From contig CAZKYP010000018.1 in NCBI GenBank assembly GCA_964556885.1, positions 1 to 27,579 of the forward strand: a stretch of DNA of 27,579 nucleotides, given 5' to 3'. Position 1 is the stretch's first letter. The number at the start of each line of letters is the position of its first letter. Shown here piece after piece: positions 23,279-27,579 of this stretch. Made by a program: the position numbers and the translations under genes. Origin of the DNA: CAZKYP01 sp964556885 (lineage in GTDB: Bacteria > Planctomycetota > Phycisphaerae > Sedimentisphaerales > Anaerobacaceae). Under the pieces are notes generated by a model. That model was not told the DNA's origin, searched no databases, and saw only the letters and a list, made by a program, of their open reading frames with translations.

Positions 23279-23743
23279 ATGAAGATAAAGGTTCTCGTGG
23301 TGCTGCTTGTACTCACCGGGAGTATTGCATTCGCAGCGTCAATGAGTGTTCAGGTACAGCAGAGCAAGGTAAGGGCCACTCCTTCGCAATTAGGAAGCGT
23401 CGTTGATACGGTGGAATACGGCGAAGTGGTAAACGCAGGTGTGGCTGAAAAAGGCTGGTACCCGGTAACAACCAGGGACGGCAAGAAGGGCTGGCTGCAC
23501 GAATCGGCGCTCTCCAACAAACCAGTTACCATGCGTGCGGGTACTACCGATGCGGCCACCGGTGTTTCATCCGACGAAGTAGCCCTGGCGGGTAAGGGCT
23601 TCAACGAGCAGGTTGAGGCCAAGCTAAAGGCCGACGGGACTCTGGATTTCACCTGGGTGGACAGGATGATGACGTTTAATGTCGATCCGGATCAGATTTT
23701 AACATTCCGTACGCAGGGACATCTGCCGGGAGGTGATAAATGA
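23279..23743 (+). CDS. Secreted SH3b-domain protein
   Basis: A 154-residue protein with a signal peptide (KIKVLVVLLVLTGSIAFAAS) and a bacterial SH3 domain at about residues 22-80 (VQQSKVRATPSQLGSVVDTV, EKGWYPVTTRDGKKGWLHES), a fold that often binds peptidoglycan or peptides. The C-terminal part (FNEQVEAKLKADGTLDFTWVDRM) is unassigned. A strong RBS AGGAGGT precedes ATG 23279. It is the first gene of a four-gene operon and overlaps the next by ATGA, implying translational coupling to the protease. Confidence 0.85.
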   Translation: MKIKVLVVLLVLTGSIAFAASMSVQVQQSKVRATPSQLGSVVDTVEYGEVVNAGVAEKGWYPVTTRDGKKGWLHESALSNKPVTMRAGTTDAATGVSSDEVALAGKGFNEQVEAKLKADGTLDFTWVDRMMTFNVDPDQILTFRTQGHLPGGDK

Positions 23744-24672
23744 GCGAGAGATATTCACTTCCGATTCCAGGGATATTTATATCGTGTTTACTGGCGGCGG
23801 TGCTGCTGATCGGTTGCGAAGAGGTTGCCGAGATAGGTACCAGGATAGCGCAGGGGACCGGCAGGATCTCCAACAGCCAGGCGGATTCGATCACTCGCAG
23901 CACGAAAGCCATTGGGAAGACCCAGCAGGAACTGACGTCGGAGCAGGAGTACTACATAGGGCGGGCGGTGGCGGCCAAGGTGTTCCAAACCTACCAGCCG
24001 CTGGATCGGCCCCAGGCGAATGCCTATCTGAACCTGCTCGGTCAGTCATTGGTGGTTTTCTCCAATCGCCCCGAGACATTCGGCGGCTATCATTTTCTGC
24101 TGCTTGATTCCGATGAGGTCAACGCGTTCGCCGCACCGGGCGGATTGATTCTGGTGACGCGGGGGATGTTACGCTGCTGTGAGAATGAGGATGAGCTTGC
24201 TGCGGTGCTGGCGCATGAGATATGTCACGTTGAAATGAAACACGGCCTCCAGGCGATCAAACAGGGACGTTTGACCGAGGCGCTCACGGTTGTCGCCGCC
24301 GAGTCCGCCAAGCAGATGGGAAGCGAGGAGCTGGCGTCATTGACACGTGATTTCGAGGCGTCTGTGAGCGATGTCGTGATGACACTTACAACCAGCGGCT
24401 ACTCGCGCGAGCAGGAACGCATCGCGGACACCGGGGCCGTGCGAATTCTGCGGCGCGCCGGCTATCCTGAAGCCGCGATGATCACAATGCTGCAGCGCAT
24501 GGATGAACGCTTAACTAATTCCGGAGGGCTCGGCTTTGCAAAAACTCATCCTTCTGCCAGAAGCCGCGAAGATGCACTGCGCACGATTATCACGGACACG
24601 AGGTCTGTCCCTGATACAGTCAGGCAGGAACGCTTCTTAGCCGCTTTGCAGCCGATCCTGACCGGTGGGTAA
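23740..24672 (+). CDS. M48-family zinc metalloprotease lipoprotein
   Basis: A 310-residue protein with a lipobox LIGC (Cys26), so probably membrane-anchored and facing the periplasm. The catalytic zinc motif is LAHEICHVEMKHG (HExxH near residues 158-162) and the third ligand glutamate lies in SREQERIADTGAVRIL (about 224-230), both typical of M48. NAFAAPGGLILVTRGML precedes the motif, as in BepA/LoiP-type proteases that act in outer-membrane quality control. All catalytic residues are present. It is coupled to the SH3b gene upstream and lies 23 bp before the cyclase gene. Confidence 0.93.
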   Translation: MSERYSLPIPGIFISCLLAAVLLIGCEEVAEIGTRIAQGTGRISNSQADSITRSTKAIGKTQQELTSEQEYYIGRAVAAKVFQTYQPLDRPQANAYLNLLGQSLVVFSNRPETFGGYHFLLLDSDEVNAFAAPGGLILVTRGMLRCCENEDELAAVLAHEICHVEMKHGLQAIKQGRLTEALTVVAAESAKQMGSEELASLTRDFEASVSDVVMTLTTSGYSREQERIADTGAVRILRRAGYPEAAMITMLQRMDERLTNSGGLGFAKTHPSARSREDALRTIITDTRSVPDTVRQERFLAALQPILTGG

Positions 24673-24695
24673 TACCCCGCATACAGAAGGACGGT

Positions 24696-26792
24696 ATGTT
24701 TATAACTGGTTTCAAATGTTTGCGTGGAACATTAATCGGCCTGGTTGCCGGAGTGACGGCGTTGATTGTATGGCAGTTGGGCTGGCTGGAATCGTGGGAA
24801 GCCCCGACCTGGACATGGCGTGCCCGGTTTTTTTCCCAAAGAGAGAATCCTTCTCCTGATGTCAAATTAATCCTGCTGGACCAGGACAGTCTGGACTGGG
24901 CCCAGCGTGAGAATGACTGGGGCTGGCCGTGGCCGCGTGAGGTGTATGGAGCTATTACGTCATTTTGCAAACGTGGTGGAGCAAGGGTGCTCTCCCTGGA
25001 CCTGCTTTTTACAGAACCATCGGTCTACGGCGTATCAGACGATGAAGCCCTGGGGGAAGCTCTACGAACCGGTGTGCCGACGGTGTTGGCGCTTCAGCCG
25101 GGGGGCAGCCGGGATACGTGGCCGCAGTATATGCCCCGCCCGGATTTGAAAATCGACATGCCTACTATTACGGAATCTGAAAACCTGCTGTTTCCAGTGC
25201 AAGAGGCAGGCTCCGGTGCTGCGGCTGCGGGCCATGTCAAAGGTGTGCCGGATAGCGATGGTGTATATCGACGAATCACACCGTTCTGCCGTTTTGATAA
25301 TGTCGAGATCCCGGCGCTCGGGTTGGCGGCATGGTTGACGGCGAGCTCGGAACCCAAATCAGTTACGTTATCAATCGGACGAATTCAATTTGGGAATAAA
25401 ATCATTCCTCTTGACCGGCACGGAAATATAATTCTGCGTTTCAAGGGTAAAAGTGATTTGTCGCAGGCGGTTTCAGCGGCTGCGGTCATCCAGTCCGAGC
25501 TTCGGCTGCGTAACGATGAAACGCCCTCACTGTCGCCGGAGATATTCAAAGACTGCTATGTGTTCGTAGGATGCAGCGCTCCGGCCCTGCTGGATTTACG
25601 ACCGACCCCGACAAACCCGAAATGTCCCGGTGTCGTCCTGCACGCGACTTTCGTTGATAACCTGTTAACGGACTCATTCATTGCCGAATCATCTCTATCC
25701 TGGGTTATATTCGGCGTAATGGCAACAGCTATAGCCGCTGCTTTATCTTTAACCTACGGGGGAAGATGGTGGCAAACGGGGACGTTTTCCATACTGTGGC
25801 TGGGAGTGCCGGTGCTTGTCGGATTTGCCGCATACGCCAAAGGATGGTGGTGGCCTGTCACTGTGCAGGAGACGGGGGCCGCACTGGGGATTGTCGGTGC
25901 TCTGGCCGTAAATTACTGGACCGAGGGACGCCAGAAGGCGTTTATCAAACAGGCATTCCGGCACTATTTGAGCGGCGAGGTGATCGAAAAAATCCTCCGC
26001 GATCCCGCGCACCTGCAGCTTGGCGGCGAGAAGCGGGAACTGACCATCATGTTCACGGACCTGGCCGGATTCTCGACGTTCTCCGAGAAACTGGACCCTG
26101 TCGAGTTGACGGCCCTGCTCAACGATTACCTCAGTGAGATGACGGATATCATCATGGAAGAGGGTGGCACGCTGGACAAATACGAGGGCGATGCAATCAT
26201 TGCGTTCTGGAATGCACCGCTGGAACAATCGGACCACGCCGTGCGCGCCTGCCGCGCAGTTTTGCGCTGTCAGCGGCGGTTGGCTGAGCTTCGTGAAGTC
26301 TACCTGAAACGCACGGGAACAATGCTGCACATGAGGGCGGGGCTTAACACCGGCGAGGTCGTAGTGGGCAACATGGGATCCGGCAAACGCTTCAATTATA
26401 CGATTCTTGGAGATGCGGCGAACCTTGCATCCCGCCTGGAGGGTGCAAATAAAGCTTTCGGTACTCAGACTATGGTTTCTGATAGCACGTGGCGTCTGGT
26501 ATCAACCGACTTCCGCGGGCGCAAACTGGCCGACCTTCGGGTCGTCGGCCGGAAAAATGCGGTGCCCGTATATGAGCTGACCGGATATTCAACAGACGCT
26601 GAGCCGGTCGGATGGGAATCGTTTGCCGCCGGTCTAAAACGTTTTGGCGAAGGAAATTTTGCTGAAGCCTTAAACTTTTTCTCACAGTTGCCTGACGATC
26701 CGGCAGCGAGAAATTATATTCGTCGTTGCGAACAATTAAATGCTCATCCTCCTGTTTCGTGGGATGGAGTATGGGAGCTGACGGAGAAATAA
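24696..26792 (+). CDS. CHASE2-domain class III adenylate cyclase
   Basis: A 698-residue membrane sensor. One N-terminal membrane helix (LIGLVAGVTALIVWQL) is followed by an extracytoplasmic CHASE2 domain (about 40-310; VKLILLDQDSLDWAQREN, WPWPREVYGAI, VLSLDLLFTEPS), three membrane helices (about 330-410) and a cytoplasmic class III cyclase domain (about 440-630). Catalytic features are complete: metal-binding Asp in FTDLAGFSTF (about 454) and in KYEGDAIIAFW (about 499), LNTGEVVVGNMGSG, and TILGDAANLASRLE with the conserved Asn and Arg. The Lys of KYEGD and the Thr of YTILGD favour ATP over GTP, so cAMP is the expected product. It probably turns an envelope signal into cAMP. The MBL gene follows 2 bp later. 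Confidence 0.95.
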   Translation: MFITGFKCLRGTLIGLVAGVTALIVWQLGWLESWEAPTWTWRARFFSQRENPSPDVKLILLDQDSLDWAQRENDWGWPWPREVYGAITSFCKRGGARVLSLDLLFTEPSVYGVSDDEALGEALRTGVPTVLALQPGGSRDTWPQYMPRPDLKIDMPTITESENLLFPVQEAGSGAAAAGHVKGVPDSDGVYRRITPFCRFDNVEIPALGLAAWLTASSEPKSVTLSIGRIQFGNKIIPLDRHGNIILRFKGKSDLSQAVSAAAVIQSELRLRNDETPSLSPEIFKDCYVFVGCSAPALLDLRPTPTNPKCPGVVLHATFVDNLLTDSFIAESSLSWVIFGVMATAIAAALSLTYGGRWWQTGTFSILWLGVPVLVGFAAYAKGWWWPVTVQETGAALGIVGALAVNYWTEGRQKAFIKQAFRHYLSGEVIEKILRDPAHLQLGGEKRELTIMFTDLAGFSTFSEKLDPVELTALLNDYLSEMTDIIMEEGGTLDKYEGDAIIAFWNAPLEQSDHAVRACRAVLRCQRRLAELREVYLKRTGTMLHMRAGLNTGEVVVGNMGSGKRFNYTILGDAANLASRLEGANKAFGTQTMVSDSTWRLVSTDFRGRKLADLRVVGRKNAVPVYELTGYSTDAEPVGWESFAAGLKRFGEGNFAEALNFFSQLPDDPAARNYIRRCEQLNAHPPVSWDGVWELTEK

Positions 26793-26794
26793 AC

Positions 26795-27579
26795 ATGCGG
26801 CTTTTCATCGGCGGACTGCGCGGGAGCCGACCGTGCACAGGTGGGGCTTTCGAGGAATTTGGCGGCGATACGACATCGCTGCTTCTCATCGGCGCACACG
26901 GTGAACGAATTGTGCTGGATGCCGGAACCGGTATGTACGCTGTCGCCGGGCAATTGGCGACGATGGAGCCGGGCGAGGTAACCGTCCTGTTTTCGCATTA
27001 TCATCTGGATCATTTGGCCGGGCTGATGATGAATCCGCTGTTCCACGATTCGAACTGGTCTTTCACACTGGTGGGACCAACCTTTGCCGACGGAGATGTT
27101 CGCAATGCAGTCACCGGCCTTCTTGCTCGGCCGTATTGGCCGATATCGTGCGAACAGATGGACGCGAAGATTGAGTTTGTCGAGTTCGCAGCGGATGAAA
27201 TCAACGTGGGGACATTGCGCGTGCGAGGCTGTTCGATGCCTCATCCCGGTGGGTGTATGGCCTATCGTATCGACGATGTCGATGGTAGTGCTTCCCTGGT
27301 GTTTGCCACCGATATCGAATGGCGGGATCGGACAAGTACGCATGAGACGGCATTCATAACGATATGTACTGAACCGAAATCCGCCGATGTACTTATCATT
27401 GATGCCCATTTTGCGCGGGCGGATGCAGATTCGTTCGCCGGTTGGGGACACACATCCTGGGAAGACGCCCTGGAGATTGCGGCGTCGGCAGGTATAAAAC
27501 GGGTACTCCTTGGTCACCACGCCCCGGAAGCGGACGACCGTACATTGCGTGCGATGGAACGAAAGATCAAAAAAATTAT
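26795..27579 (+). CDS. MBL-fold metallo-hydrolase, 3' end outside the window
   Basis: The frame opens at ATG 26795 and has no stop by the window end (261 codons visible). The metallo-beta-lactamase motifs are HYHLDHLAG (HxHxDH), the His of MPHPGG, FATDIEW (bridging Asp) and GHHAP (last His), so two metal sites are complete. The beginning (GLRGSRPCTGG, EEFGGDTTSLLL, IVLDAGTGMYA) is that of the RNase Z / PhnP / class II cyclic-nucleotide phosphodiesterase-like branch. Its place 2 bp after the cyclase gene suggests, as inference, hydrolysis of a cyclic nucleotide, which would balance the cyclase. Confidence 0.9.
   Translation, partial: MRLFIGGLRGSRPCTGGAFEEFGGDTTSLLLIGAHGERIVLDAGTGMYAVAGQLATMEPGEVTVLFSHYHLDHLAGLMMNPLFHDSNWSFTLVGPTFADGDVRNAVTGLLARPYWPISCEQMDAKIEFVEFAADEINVGTLRVRGCSMPHPGGCMAYRIDDVDGSASLVFATDIEWRDRTSTHETAFITICTEPKSADVLIIDAHFARADADSFAGWGHTSWEDALEIAASAGIKRVLLGHHAPEADDRTLRAMERKIKKI

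Noticed and set aside
1..27579. CRISPR array, insertion sequence or prophage genes
   Set aside because: No regular short repeat-spacer series, no transposase, integrase or phage structural genes were seen on either strand.

Overview
The window most likely comes from a Planctomycetota chromosome, probably a Phycisphaerae-type (Sedimentisphaerales-like) lineage. This is inferred from the mix of genes: large secreted parallel beta-helix proteins with NPDDP and CIDAGDP motifs, a dockerin-like secreted protein, a stand-alone type II/IV prepilin, many signal-peptide and lipoprotein genes, and RodA plus MurJ. Most of the sequence is ordinary bacterial coding DNA. The accessory parts (about 8.2-13.7 kb and 19.8-23.2 kb) look more AT-rich by eye and are full of repeats, whereas 23.3-27.6 kb is dense, operon-like and looks more GC-rich.

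Layout. 0-1.7 kb: 3' part of L-arabinose isomerase, a REP-like hairpin cluster, a tiny secreted ORF and tRNA-Gly(CCC). 1.8-8.1 kb: a large minus-strand beta-helix/PKD/hydrolase-like secreted protein, a prepilin, a lipoprotein and a dockerin-bearing secreted protein, with two clear terminators. 8.15-9.6 kb: non-coding, with a degenerate 120-bp repeat family. 9.6-11.5 kb: a tandem pair of small secreted paralogs whose promoter, leader and downstream blocks are nearly identical while the mature proteins have diverged. 11.5-13.6 kb: an MNT nucleotidyltransferase remnant, then a HipA-like kinase gene broken by an in-frame TAG and overlapping a HIRAN-domain gene. 13.8-19.4 kb: RodA, MurJ and a large secreted TPR-like protein. 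19.5-22.9 kb: a ferredoxin and tRNA-Glu(UUC), then two tandem minus-strand membrane-anchored coiled-coil genes built of exact 56-residue repeats, closed by a broken copy of the ferredoxin/tRNA-Glu junction. 23.3 kb to the end: an SH3b - M48 lipoprotein protease - CHASE2/adenylate cyclase - MBL-fold hydrolase operon that runs off the window.

How the genes relate. RodA and MurJ serve peptidoglycan synthesis (glycan polymerase and lipid II flippase). The last operon combines envelope sensing or proteolysis with nucleotide second-messenger synthesis. The least ordinary parts are the HipA/HIRAN bicistron, the coiled-coil pair whose two members differ by exactly one 8-heptad repeat, and the two separate tandem gene pairs that keep identical 5' regions but divergent bodies. 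No CRISPR array, transposase or integrase gene was seen.
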